From an uncultured Rhodospirillaceae bacterium (GTDB lineage: Bacteria; Pseudomonadota; Alphaproteobacteria; Rhodospirillales; Magnetospirillaceae), in the NCBI GenBank assembly GCA_903941105.1, contig CAJANL010000061.1:1-46079 (forward strand): a DNA stretch of 46,079 nucleotides, written 5' to 3'. How positions within the stretch are numbered: the stretch's first letter is position 1; each line of letters starts with the position of its first letter. This document shows positions 9,301 through 16,196 of this stretch, piece after piece. A program made the position numbers and the translations under genes. Below the pieces are notes generated by a model, which saw nothing but the letters and a program-made list of their open reading frames with translations, had not been told where the DNA came from and searched no databases.

Positions 9301-9740
9301 TCGGCACTCAAGTGTTCACCCTGCGAAATGACCTCGGTGAACTGCCGCGGCTGCGGCGGAGAATCGAGAGCTTTCTTGATCAATACGATTTGCCGATTGA
9401 AACCATCTTTAACATCTGCCTGAGCCTCGACGAGATCTTCACCAACATCGTCTCCTATGGCTACGAGGACCAGTCCGAACGCCAGATCGAGGTGGCTATC
9501 CAACACGACGGCAAGGCGGTGGTGGCGACGGTGGTCGATGACGGCAAGGAATACGATCCACTGGCCGACCCGCCAGAAATCGATCTCGATGCGGAGCTTG
9601 AAACGCGCGCGGTGGGTGGGCTCGGCATCTTCCTGGTCCGAACCTTCATGGATCAGGTGAGCTACTGCCGCGACGCCGAGCGCAACCGGCTGGTCATTGT
9701 CAAGCGGGTAACGGGGGTCGCCGACGAGGGCAATGTCTGA
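6372..9740 (+). CDS. Sensor/PP2C phosphatase/anti-sigma-type kinase protein
   Basis: The GTG start at 6372 is set by AGGAGG at 6355-6360. The 1122-residue product contains two membrane sensory modules: helices near 12-32 and 155-175 with a HAMP-like segment, then helices near 295-315 and 555-577 with a second HAMP. A helical region precedes a SpoIIE/RsbU-type PP2C phosphatase domain (about 755-970; motifs GGDFYDFF, VADVSGKGVPASLFMA, MFTDGVTEAMN). The C-terminus (about 985-1115) is an RsbW-like HATPase with CLSLDEIFTNIVSYGY and GGLGIFLVR. Such proteins both dephosphorylate and phosphorylate STAS anti-anti-sigma partners. No STAS or sigma gene is visible nearby. It forms a unit with the sensor gene upstream. 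Confidence 0.9.
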   Translation: MTNQAVSKRLFRSMAMLLLLPILVVWAAVFAWLSVKAERALGGNARAVAASVRTTMEDALAFGQPLAELRGAAPHLQFLLRENPTLMVIAVVDLTRQPLFVEGEAKEGLAALLERGERGNAVATLPLRVGGAEVGSILVAARPLDWMKALHDEGQPLLVLPAVCLLLAAVAVRVGFRRICVEPLDRVLTQFDAGANGDFEAAQPSHRQDEIGRMARVLLVLSRLIRERASQFSDYADEVHRVVADPAVAIEVEALRLTAGATLGESLFGRHTSADAGGEPTSRPKGPLLRGRITLLVFFAVIMVSLGMAFSTSYRVSMLEDAASSSAVAAVDLTWRKVTEAAVIALQEEAAPLAMDPALIDSVATKDSAALGVALEATRVRFSGAKVSTDIEIAAADGGLLYGGGSADGSSLLGSFTITTVVRTAEPVSGLAINPDHELVIVFARPIVSGDRVVGSITLVRDAVPLLHELAAILGAVTFALDLDGRLLHGDSAKLWAKIGDKVDLGRRGLGQVWASDSIYSTASMGLPTIGKGRLGHLVAVHDVTERQIRSNRLQLAFHGLVAVMMATAVWLIYYYLGHVFAPLDAAIAALNTLSRGDTAVILDTPATDDEVGRIAAAVRVFRDRTRALLWVNEERTRRRRRQERLIRRQMLKLAETLQDGAREAVLKDLDRIEQEASLRSSGTEVAAELDALAIAFQTMAGRVREQHRELDMLVAELREALKAKTAFIAIQQELEIARELQLAILPKVSTDAEEFEAHAIMTPAKEVGGDFYDFFQLSPRKVGMVVADVSGKGVPASLFMAVSRTLLKATAMFKMSPGECLRKLNDLLVEGNEKSLFVTVFYGILDLDTGVLTYANGGHNSPIMMSRDGSVTPLEGTGGIVLALEPGLPYEERTQTMNPGDTLVMFTDGVTEAMNLDSVMFGDSLLAEKLQQCAGLSAHETTGHLIAAVHEFSAGCPQTDDITCFAFRYKGPAPMVGTQVFTLRNDLGELPRLRRRIESFLDQYDLPIETIFNICLSLDEIFTNIVSYGYEDQSERQIEVAIQHDGKAVVATVVDDGKEYDPLADPPEIDLDAELETRAVGGLGIFLVRTFMDQVSYCRDAERNRLVIVKRVTGVADEGNV

Positions 9741-9756
9741 CCGGCCGAAGACGCGC

Positions 9757-10310
9757 ATTGGGATGGTGGTTGGGCTTGGCGATGAAGTCGTTCATGCCTC
9801 CGGCCAGGCAGGCGTCACGGTCGGCGGCCATTGCGTTGGCGGTCATGGCGATGATGGTCACTTGCGACTTTGGTCCTGGCAGCGCTCGGATCATCCGGGT
9901 TGTCGCTAGGCCGTCGACCGTCGGCATCTGCATGTCCATCAACACCAGGTCGTAGTCGCCGGCCACGACGCGATCCACCGCCTCGGCGCCATCGGCGGCA
10001 ACGTCGGCGCGGTGCCCCAACTTGGACAGCAGCCCGACCGCCACCTGCTGATTGATGGCGTTGTCCTCGGTAACCAGGATCCGAAGGGAGTGGGCGGCAG
10101 CGGTGACCTCACCCGGGCTGTGCGGTTGCTGGGACGACGATGCGGTGTCGCGCTCGAGCAGGGACAAGGTTGCCAGCAGCAGGGCGCTCTGGCCCGCCGA
10201 GGTCGCCAGCAGGATCGGGAGGCCGCGGGTGGCTGGGTCGGAGCGAAGCACCGCCGCCAGGTCAAGGCCGGTCATTCCCGGCATCTGGTGGTCGAGGACC
10301 ACGGCAGTAA
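9757..10310 (-). pseudogene. Fragment of a hybrid histidine kinase (two receiver domains)
   Basis: The minus strand encodes the end of one receiver (VVLDHQMPGMTG, a D-containing strand 3) and a nearly complete second receiver (ILVTEDNAINQQVA, LMDMQMPTVDG, IIAMTANAM, DFIAKP). This tandem is typical of hybrid kinases of the BarA/TorS type. The kinase core is missing: upstream of about 10310 the frame runs into an unrelated AlpA-like gene. The end is also lost: after FIAKP the sequence stops resembling a receiver and runs into the 3' end of the PP2C gene. Both ends are therefore truncated and it is probably non-functional. Confidence 0.75.
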
Positions 10311-10314
10311 TCCG

Positions 10315-10494
10315 ATGGCTCAGTACGACAAGCGGCTCGTATCGAAGAAGGAGTTGAGGACCGTCTGTGGCATCCCATACACACCCCAGCACATCGCACG
10401 CCTCGAAGCGGCCGGCAAATTCCCTAAGCGGGTAAGGCTTGGCCTCAATCGGGTTGCGTGGGTGTTGTCAGCGGCGCCGTCACCGAGCCATTAA
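10315..10494 (+). pseudogene. Truncated AlpA-type excisionase/regulator
   Basis: From the ATG at 10315 the frame encodes KRLVSKKELRTVCGIPYT, then HIARLEAAGKFPKRVRLG and RVAWV. This is the helix-turn-helix of AlpA-family phage regulators/excisionases (SKKEL ... LE..GKFPKRV.LG...VAW). After VAWV, normally followed by a short C-terminal helix, the frame crosses at about 10460 into sequence antisense to an outer-membrane protein fragment and stops at 10494. It marks a mobile-element edge and is probably not a complete excisionase, although the DNA-binding part is intact. Confidence 0.65.
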
Positions 10495-10660
10495 CGAAGT
10501 TGGCGCTGTAGCCGTCGAGGTTGCCGCCGGTGTAGTCGAGCTTGCCGTTGAAGTCCGACACGGCCGGCTTGTCTTCGGCGTGGGCGGTTTGCCACGCGAA
10601 GGCCAGCGCCATGACGAAGACCGAAGGCCGCAAAAGCATCTTGCGACAAGAGCGTGACAC
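10461..10660 (-). pseudogene. N-terminal fragment of an outer-membrane protein
   Basis: On the minus strand a GTG at 10660 (or ATG at 10639) opens a frame with a good signal peptide (ending QTAHAED) and then DFNGKLDYTGGNLDG and GSVTAPL. This resembles the first beta-strands of a small barrel protein. Homology-like sequence ends at about 10461, where the AlpA fragment of the opposite strand begins, and the frame stops at 10445. The rest of the barrel is absent. Its promoter and leader probably survive in 10661-10800, so a short secreted peptide might still be made. Confidence 0.55.
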
Positions 10661-10877
10661 GGAAGGCCCCCCTGTGACGTCTTGGCCGGACGCGGCAGCG
10701 CGGCGATGAGACGATTAACTTTCCCTGTAACACAACCGGGGGGGGTTGCAATGCCTTGAGTACGGGCGTGGCACCGCAAGCCACCCGGCCAAAGCCGAAT
10801 GTCATTTCGGCTCAATGTGATTAGCCATAATGTGGTTTTGTGGTCAAGCCATTTCGCCCGGAACGACAATCGGGGCG

Positions 10878-11228
10878 ATGACTATGGACTTGAAGCAGCA
10901 TATTGGGTTGCGGGTGAAGGCGGCGCGCCTGAAGCGCGGCCTGACGCAGGAGCAGCTTGCCGAGAGGATCGAGAAGACGGCCGAAAGCGTCTCCAACATC
11001 GAACGCGGCCATGTGCTCACCACACTGGACACGCTGCACCGCATCGCCGTGGAACTGGCGGAACCGCTGGCGGCCTTCTTTGAGGACTTGGAGCGGGAAC
11101 GCCCGGTCGCCCGCAATCGGCTCGAACTGGAATACCGCCTGCGGGGAATGGGGGAGGATTTGACCAACGAGGAATTGCGGCTGGCCGTGGCCTTGGTGGA
11201 GGCCATCAGGGCGCAGCGGCCGAAGTAG
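10878..11228 (+). CDS. XRE-family HTH transcriptional regulator
   Basis: The frame opens at 10830, but the start is most likely the ATG at 10878 (MTMDLKQHIG), giving 116 residues; the ATG at 10884 is also possible. Residues about 8-62 form a Cro/C1-type helix-turn-helix (IGLRVKAARLKRGLTQEQLA, ESVSNIERG), typical of phage and plasmid regulators. The C-terminal half is helical with no known domain. Two AATGTG copies 15 bp apart lie about 50-65 bp upstream and may be part of an operator. It converges on rep, whose stop lies 8 nt away, and may control plasmid copy number or the element's own genes. Confidence 0.85.
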   Translation: MTMDLKQHIGLRVKAARLKRGLTQEQLAERIEKTAESVSNIERGHVLTTLDTLHRIAVELAEPLAAFFEDLERERPVARNRLELEYRLRGMGEDLTNEELRLAVALVEAIRAQRPK

Positions 11229-11236
11229 GGGCGAAC

Positions 11237-12652
11237 CTATCCCGCCGTTTCGGCCTTCAGCGCCGGCCAATCCTGCCCCTGCCGGATCGCCTCCGCACGG
11301 CAATAATCCTCGGCACTATCCAGGCCAAGGCGCCCGGCCGCGAAGATGCGGAACAGCCCGTTGGCCCCCGTCGCCTTCCATTGCCGCAAATGGAAATCAG
11401 CCGCGAAAAGGTTCCCATGCCGCCCGGCCGTTACCTCCGACGCGAAGGCCCGGCGGAGAGCGACAAGCTCCGCCGCCGGCAGGGCGGCAAGTCGGGCTTT
11501 CACGTCCCCCTTCCATGCCGCCTGTGCCGTCTCCCTGATTTCTTCCGCCCGCTCCTGCACCAGGCGCGCCGTCTGGCGCCCTTCCTTGCGCGCGGCCGCC
11601 CGTGTCCGTTCGGCCCGGTCGTCGGCGGCATAGTCATTGGTGATCGCGGCGACAGTCAAGCCGGCAAGATTGCCGCCGTCCCTGCCCTTGGCGGTCAGGT
11701 GGCGCTTGCGGGCAAGCTCAATGTTTTCCAGCACATGCCGGGGATCGCGGGTCGCCAATAGCTCGCGCATGGCGCTCTCCCGCACCCCGTTCTGCCCGCC
11801 TTCGGCCATGGCCTCGGACAGGAGCCGCGCCCGTTCGGTGTCGGCCTCGGTGGGCGGCAGCAACGGCGGCTGTGTGCCGTAGGGCGGTGGGGGTGCCGCT
11901 CTCGCTACGCCGGTTGCCGAGCGCGGCGGCTTGGCCGGCAGGTTGTCGCGGATATGGAAGGTGACGGACACCACCTTGCGGCCCTTGCGCGCCTCGGTGA
12001 ACTCGAACGCAATGTCGGTCTTGTCGCGCAGCTCGGCTTGGGCGGGGAGGACGACGCGGGCGCGGAAATCCTTGTAGTTGGCGTACTTCCCTTCCGCCTT
12101 GAAGATTTTCCGCAAGGCGCCCACGTCGAGCGTTGTCGATGCCAGCCGGCGGCGACTTTTCAGCAGTTCATAAAGGCGGATGGAATAGAAGCTTCGCAGG
12201 CCTGCCACGTTTTGCAGCATGTAGTTGGCGAAATGCGATTTCAGTTCGAGAAGGTACGGTTTCATTTCGGGCGAAAAAGACAAATCCAGGCTCGCCACCT
12301 CGGCCCCCTTGCTCCCCTTCGGCACGTAGCGCGCCGACGACACCCACCCCACTTTCAGCCATCCGCCGTCTTCCTCCGGGATATGCAGGACGCGTGACAT
12401 GAGAATGTCGGCCACGCGCTTGATGTCGTCATAAAGCTTGTTCGTGCGCAGCCCCAGGTAATCGCGGATATCGGTAATGGGAATGCGGTAGGTGTGAAAA
12501 TCCCTGTCCTCCTTCCGCACCAGCGATACCATCAGCAACACGACGCGCTTTTCCTCCAGCGTCATGGTGTAGCTGGCTTCGATCAGACGGTTTGCCTGGG
12601 TAACGATAAGCTTGTCTTGCTCGATCTTCGAGACGACGACGGGGCGGGGCAT
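11237..12652 (-). CDS. Plasmid replication initiator (Rep_3/RepB family)
   Basis: This 471-residue protein starts at the ATG at 12652. Its first 240 residues match the Rep_3 initiator family: VTQANRLIEASYTMTLEEKR and the FHTYRIPITDIRDYLG region in winged helix 1, then FANYMLQNVAGLRSFYSIRLYELL and ...FTEARKGRKVVSVTFHI in winged helix 2. Such proteins bind iterons and open the origin for theta replication. The C-terminal half (about 270-471) is charged, Ala/Arg-rich, partly coiled, and longer than in minimal initiators. Direct repeats with the expected spacing lie immediately upstream (12686-12784), which supports the assignment. It shows that this island derives from, or still is, an integrating plasmid. 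Confidence 0.88.
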   Translation of the reverse strand: MPRPVVVSKIEQDKLIVTQANRLIEASYTMTLEEKRVVLLMVSLVRKEDRDFHTYRIPITDIRDYLGLRTNKLYDDIKRVADILMSRVLHIPEEDGGWLKVGWVSSARYVPKGSKGAEVASLDLSFSPEMKPYLLELKSHFANYMLQNVAGLRSFYSIRLYELLKSRRRLASTTLDVGALRKIFKAEGKYANYKDFRARVVLPAQAELRDKTDIAFEFTEARKGRKVVSVTFHIRDNLPAKPPRSATGVARAAPPPPYGTQPPLLPPTEADTERARLLSEAMAEGGQNGVRESAMRELLATRDPRHVLENIELARKRHLTAKGRDGGNLAGLTVAAITNDYAADDRAERTRAAARKEGRQTARLVQERAEEIRETAQAAWKGDVKARLAALPAAELVALRRAFASEVTAGRHGNLFAADFHLRQWKATGANGLFRIFAAGRLGLDSAEDYCRAEAIRQGQDWPALKAETAG

Positions 12653-12685
12653 CGGCGGGGGAGTTATGCCGACAGTTTAGCGGCT

Positions 12686-12784
12686 ATTGGGACAGGTCGG
12701 CAAATTGTCCCAATGGAGACCCCGAACCGTCCCAATGGAGGCCCCAATCTGTCCCGACGGCGCCCCCAATTCGTCCCAATGAGG
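12686..12784. repeat. Iterons of a plasmid origin (22-bp period)
   Basis: GTCCCAAT-type motifs begin at 12707, 12729, 12751 and 12773, exactly 22 bp apart. Copies 1, 2 and 4 read GTCCCAATG and copy 3 reads GTCCCGACG. An inverted copy, ATTGGGAC, lies at 12686-12693 on the side of the rep start codon. A 22-bp period (two helical turns) next to a Rep_3 gene is the classical arrangement of an iteron-controlled origin, the inverted copy being placed as an autoregulatory rep operator would be. Sequence to the right (12800-12880) is relatively AT-rich and could be the unwinding region. Confidence 0.85.
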
Positions 12785-12957
12785 CGCGGAAACGGCGCAA
12801 AACAAGGGGTTTCAAGAGCCCTCAAACAGACAAACATCTACAAACAGCAGCAGGGATGCTGCTACAAGGCATCAAATTCGCCATCCCGCACGAGGCGTGG
12901 AATGGGGCGGGCGAGGTGGTGTAGAATGTGGGCATGACCACCAAGGAGGCATTCGAT

Positions 12958-13215
12958 ATGCGTGAAAGCGCGTCCCTCATGATGCGGGGCGATAAGCTCC
13001 AGCCCGAACTTGCCGCCGCACTCGATGGCAGCGAGGCGGGGGCTATCTATGAAGTAAGCGTCCACAAGGTGTCGGCGGAAGATGCTGCCTATTTTCTTGA
13101 GACGCGCGCGAAGGTTCAGGAGGGCTTGGCCGATATCGAGGCGGGCAACGTGATCGATGCAGAGGAATTTCATGCGGAGTTGCAGAAGAAATTCGGCATC
13201 ACTGTTAGCCGTTAG
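12958..13215 (+). CDS. Antitoxin of a type II toxin-antitoxin pair
   Basis: The frame can start at GTG 12928 or ATG 12934, but a strong AAGGAGG at 12943-12949 sits 8 nt before the ATG at 12958, and a TAGAAT -10-like box lies at 12922-12927. The 12958 start (85 residues) is therefore preferred. The product is acidic, with a helical body (LQPELAAALDGSEAGA) and a C-terminal region (AEEFHAELQKKFGI) that resembles the end of ParD/RelB-type antitoxins. It ends 2 nt before the toxin gene. Such antitoxins bind and neutralise the toxin and repress their own operon. The exact family is uncertain. Confidence 0.7.
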   Translation: MRESASLMMRGDKLQPELAAALDGSEAGAIYEVSVHKVSAEDAAYFLETRAKVQEGLADIEAGNVIDAEEFHAELQKKFGITVSR

Positions 13216-13217
13216 TC

Positions 13218-13517
13218 ATGCCAAGCTTCAAATATACCCGCCGATCTTCGGCCGATATCACCGGTATCATCGAATACATCGCAAAAGATAGTCAGTATGC
13301 GGCTGAAAATTTTTCCGTTCAGCTTATCGGTAAATTCTATGCGCTTGCCGAAACGCCCTACATGGGGCGCGAACGTGACGATTACGGCGCGGGCGTCCGT
13401 ACCTTTCCGTTCGGCAATTATATGATTTTTTATCGCCCGACGACGGAGGGAATCACCATCGTTCGCGTGCTTCATGGCGCGCGAAATTTGCCGGGTGCGT
13501 TCACGGCGGAAAGCTGA
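13218..13517 (+). CDS. ParE/RelE-superfamily toxin
   Basis: This 99-residue basic protein has the ParE pattern: F-K-Y-T-R-R-S-S-A-D-I near the N-terminus, IIEYIAKDS in helix 1, the VRTFPFGNYMIFYRP strand pair, and IVRVLHGARNL at the end. ParE toxins poison DNA gyrase, whereas RelE members cut mRNA; the RVLHGAR ending favours ParE. It is 2 nt downstream of the antitoxin gene, the expected antitoxin-then-toxin order. Its location between the plasmid origin and the integrase indicates a role in stabilising the plasmid/island. It converges on int with 3 nt between them. Confidence 0.85.
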   Translation: MPSFKYTRRSSADITGIIEYIAKDSQYAAENFSVQLIGKFYALAETPYMGRERDDYGAGVRTFPFGNYMIFYRPTTEGITIVRVLHGARNLPGAFTAES

Positions 13518-13520
13518 CGC

Positions 13521-14774
13521 TCATTCCTTCGTCGTCAAGGCATGGACGAACTCCCCCCACGCGATCATCGCCGCCCGCCGTTCCGTGAGGTAGAGGGCTT
13601 TGTTGTATACGCCCGCGACGCCCGCTTTGGCCCCGCCCGAGATATGGTTGACGCAGGCCTCGACCACGTGGGGCGCGATGCCCAGACGCTCGTTCATCAT
13701 CGTCACCATCGTTCGCCGCAGATCGTGCAAGGTCCAATCGGGCATGAGGGGAAGTCCGGCCTCCTCCCGCCGTCTGGCAATGCGCCCGTCGACCCGTTCC
13801 TTGGTCTTGCTGAAACCTGACACGGGCGTTGTCCCGGTATTGGTGAAGAGGTAACCGGCCTCGCCGATTTCGGGGCGGGCGTTGATGATCCTGACGGCTT
13901 GCGGGGCCAGCGGCACCGAATGCGGGCGGCTGTTTTTGGTCCGGTCGCGAGGGATGTCCCAAACCGGCTTATCGCCGTCGAGGCCGGACAGTTCAGCACG
14001 GCGCATACCCACCACTTCGCCGCGCCGCTGGCCGGTCAGCAGCAGCAGTTTGAACAGGTCGCAGAACGCCCCACCTTCCGCGCCGAACGCCTGCCACACT
14101 TCGGCGATTTCGGTTTCGCTCAATGTGCGTTCGCCCACGTTCTTCGGCCCTGGCGGCTTGATGCGGTCGGTGGGTGAGATTTCCAGCAAGTCCTTTTCGG
14201 CGCACCAGTTGAAGAACTTGTTGAGATAGGCCAGCGTGTGGTTTGCCGCGCTGGGGCTGCCGCGCTCTACTATCGTGTCCAGCACGGCGCGAATGTCGGC
14301 GCGGGTGATGGCGGCAACCGGACGGTTGGCCCAAGCCGCCGTATCCGCGCCAAACAGGGTGCGCCGGTATTCCAGCTGAGTGGAGAGGGCAAGGCGCGGC
14401 TCGACGTGTTGGCGCATGAACCGCTCACCGACGGCCTTGAAGGTATTGCGCGAGCGTTCCTCGTTGCCCTGTCGCTCGTCCGTCTTCAACTGGCGGGGAT
14501 CGATGCCCCGGGCGGCAAGCTCCGCCCATTCGCCCGCCTTCTCCCGCGCATCCTTGAGGGACACCCCAAGGTCATCGTCCATCACCTTAGCCTTGCCGAT
14601 GGTGAGCCGCGCAAGCTTGCCGTGAACACGGGTCATCACGAAAAAGGAGCGCGTGCCCGCGTGGGAGAGGCGGATGCCGAACGACGGCAAGGCCGCGTCG
14701 AAATAGTCCACCTGTCCGCTCTCCGGCGGGGCAAGCCGCGCGATGGAGAGCGCGGTCAATTTCATCTTCGGCAT
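13521..14774 (-). CDS. Tyrosine integrase (DUF4102 arm-binding type)
   Basis: This 417-residue protein has an N-terminal DUF4102 arm-DNA-binding domain (about 5-90; LTALSIARLAPPESGQ, FGIRLSHAGTRSFF), a SAM-like core-binding domain (about 110-195) and a catalytic domain (about 215-400). The catalytic set is complete: R250 in LLTGQR, K280, H350-x-x-R353 in LHDLR, H377 and the nucleophile Y390 in GVYNKA. Integrases of this type usually insert elements into tRNA 3' ends. The start codon at 14774 lies 16 nt from TAGGTAAC arm-type repeats (14790-14837), so integrase binding there could repress its own promoter. An att core follows at 14939. No frameshift is seen, and it is probably active. Confidence 0.93.
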   Translation of the reverse strand: MPKMKLTALSIARLAPPESGQVDYFDAALPSFGIRLSHAGTRSFFVMTRVHGKLARLTIGKAKVMDDDLGVSLKDAREKAGEWAELAARGIDPRQLKTDERQGNEERSRNTFKAVGERFMRQHVEPRLALSTQLEYRRTLFGADTAAWANRPVAAITRADIRAVLDTIVERGSPSAANHTLAYLNKFFNWCAEKDLLEISPTDRIKPPGPKNVGERTLSETEIAEVWQAFGAEGGAFCDLFKLLLLTGQRRGEVVGMRRAELSGLDGDKPVWDIPRDRTKNSRPHSVPLAPQAVRIINARPEIGEAGYLFTNTGTTPVSGFSKTKERVDGRIARRREEAGLPLMPDWTLHDLRRTMVTMMNERLGIAPHVVEACVNHISGGAKAGVAGVYNKALYLTERRAAMIAWGEFVHALTTKE

Positions 14775-14789
14775 TGTGCGCCCCTTCTC

Positions 14790-14837
14790 TAGGTAACGCC
14801 TAGGTAACAGACACGGTCCGTCTTCGGCTGTTACCTA
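14790..14837. promoter_or_regulatory. Integrase arm-type sites, P side
   Basis: Three copies of TAGGTAAC lie between the integrase start and the att core: 14790-14797 and 14801-14808 on the plus strand, 11 bp apart, and an inverted copy (GTTACCTA) at 14830-14837. The same octamer recurs five times beside the other core (17169-17287). Clusters of short repeats flanking an att core are the binding sites of the integrase arm domain. They overlap the probable int promoter region. Confidence 0.8.
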
Positions 14838-14938
14838 AAGGTATGCTATGTTCAGGAGGTGGCGCAATATGCCTTATTTCATGCGGGTTACAGGCGGTCT
14901 GATTTGCTGACACATTCCGTCGCATTCAGGGCATTCCA

Positions 14939-15005
14939 CTGATTTGTAATCAGGGGGTCACGGGTTCGAATCCTGTAACCGGCACCAATGAATTCAAGGG
15001 GTTAG
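14939..15005 (+). repeat. Attachment core without tRNA 5' half (attR-like)
   Basis: This 67-bp sequence is identical to 17327-17393 read on the opposite strand. It begins at the second base of the tRNA-Thr anticodon stem, runs through the anticodon loop, T arm, acceptor 3' strand and CCA, and continues 18 bp beyond the tRNA end (to GGGGTTAG). The tRNA 5' half is missing, so it is not a tRNA gene. Identity stops abruptly on both sides. Its orientation is plus, opposite to the tRNA copy; ordinary integration would give direct repeats. Confidence 0.9.
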
Positions 15006-15320
15006 CGCTTTTGCGGCCATTCTTTCACCAGCCGTAGCTACCAATTAGCAACCCGGACGTCATCCTGATATCGTAGTGGTGAGCGAAGCGGGCTTGGCGC
15101 GTCAACTGGCGCGCAATGACGCTATGTGAGGCTATATCCACTTGCGCATGGCGCGAACTCCGATTAGCTTGCTGCGGCCTCGGCACGAGGATAGCCCTGA
15201 AATATATTTAGCGGGTAGGGTTGTTCAGTGTACGAAACGATGGCACATTATTGATAGGCGCGGCTTAACGCTGCGCCTAAGGCGTCTCCCGGGTATGGGA
15301 GCAGGAGAGAGGACGCCACG
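15006..15320 (+). promoter_or_regulatory. Core flank and structured leader of a small operon
   Basis: No gene is visible here. By the att logic, sequence immediately right of the core (from 15006) should be the ancestral chromosomal flank of tRNA-Thr. Near its end an inverted repeat, AGGCGC...GCGCCT, spans 15256-15278. A second, larger one pairs GGCGTC (15281-15286) with GACGCC (15312-15317), enclosing CTCCC/GGGAG and the purine-rich ribosome binding site (15304-15312) of the next gene. The leader could therefore control translation of the two small genes downstream. Confidence 0.4.
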
Positions 15321-15518
15321 ATGTTCTGCAAGTCGAAGAAGGACCCCAGGGGGCCCCGGACGAGCGGTCTTGATAAGCTGACATTCAAGAACGACAGCCT
15401 CGAATTCCCTGATTCGGAGGCCGTGGCGTTCATGAAGGCGACCGCGCCGGCTGCACGCGAGGATTCCGCCCAGTTCTATCAGTTCATGAAGGACAAGCTC
15501 AGCCATCACGCCGGCTGA
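15321..15518 (+). CDS. Small protein of unknown function
   Basis: This 65-residue protein starts at the ATG at 15321 after a GGAGAGAGG ribosome binding site. It is charged, with a basic N-terminus (MFCKSKKDPRGPR) and a helical C-terminal part (SEAVAFMKATAPAARE, QFYQFMKDKL). I recognise no family. The next gene begins 10 nt downstream on the same strand, so the two are likely co-expressed. Both lie within the interval bounded by the inverted att cores. Confidence 0.55.
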   Translation: MFCKSKKDPRGPRTSGLDKLTFKNDSLEFPDSEAVAFMKATAPAAREDSAQFYQFMKDKLSHHAG

Positions 15519-15528
15519 CGACGAACGG

Positions 15529-16065
15529 ATGCCCAAACCAACCTTGGCAGATTTCCTAGCGCCAGCCCACAAGCAGCTCGCGCGGACCCACACTATTCAA
15601 GAAGCAGCCGAGGAGACTGCGGTCACCTTTTCCGCGATTGCGGCCCAGCAGGGCGTGGGCAAGGTAGCTGTAATCACAGGACAGATCGAGAAGTGGGTTG
15701 ATGCCTACTTTCTCGATGTCGCGCAGTTCAAGCTCTCGCATGGCTTTGCGATTGATGGGCGCGTCAACCAATCCAAAATCGCAGCCTTGACGCTTCGACT
15801 GCTCGCATATGAAGAGCCCTCGGAGTGGTTCGCCATCCCCGACCAGTGGAAGGGCACAGACGACGAGCTGCTACTCTTCTTTGACTTCATCTACAATAGC
15901 GTCCGTGGCATTCTCTTTATCAGTAAGATGCCAAACGATGAGCGGTGCGAGTTTCTCCAATGCGTCCAGCAGAACATGGATGACATCTGCGTTGAGTGGC
16001 TTATAGTAATGATGCGCATGCTTTGTCTGGCCCATGGTAAGCCCGACAAAGGGATTGGGGACTAA
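15529..16065 (+). CDS. Protein of unknown function
   Basis: This 178-residue product starts at the ATG at 15529, 10 nt after the small gene upstream. It is largely alpha-helical with mixed charge, and has no signal peptide or clear membrane helix; the hydrophobic stretch near 155-168 (VEWLIVMMRMLCLAHG) could be amphipathic or buried. Codon use is less GC-biased than in the flanking chromosome (for example AATAGC, TTTATCAGTAAG), consistent with transferred DNA. No family was recognised and no catalytic motif is evident. It may form a two-component unit with the 65-residue protein. Confidence 0.6.
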   Translation: MPKPTLADFLAPAHKQLARTHTIQEAAEETAVTFSAIAAQQGVGKVAVITGQIEKWVDAYFLDVAQFKLSHGFAIDGRVNQSKIAALTLRLLAYEEPSEWFAIPDQWKGTDDELLLFFDFIYNSVRGILFISKMPNDERCEFLQCVQQNMDDICVEWLIVMMRMLCLAHGKPDKGIGD

Positions 16066-16196
16066 TCCGCCAGCGTTAGCCGCTCGCCTCAGTGCGGCAC
16101 GATGGCCCGCTCACTCATTCCGCTACCGATTGCGCCGCCAGCCCACCAACCCCGGGCACAGGGCGACGTGTCAGCCTTACCGTCTCACGCGCTGCC

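Noticed and set aside
12686..12784. CRISPR-like array from regularly spaced repeats
   Set aside because: The repeat unit is only about 9-12 bp at 22-bp spacing with similar spacers, next to a Rep_3 gene; this is an iteron array. No cas gene is present.
12928..12957. GTG 12928 or ATG 12934 as antitoxin start
   Set aside because: AAGGAGG lies 8 nt before ATG 12958 and a TAGAAT box sits at 12922-12927, which makes the later start more likely.
14939..14990. A second tRNA-Thr gene
   Set aside because: Only the 3' half from the anticodon stem onward is present; no D arm or acceptor 5' strand precedes it.
15142..15381. 79-residue plus-strand frame at the right of the att core
   Set aside because: It overlaps the better-supported gene at 15321 in another frame, and its Arg/Ser-rich translation reads through a structured leader.
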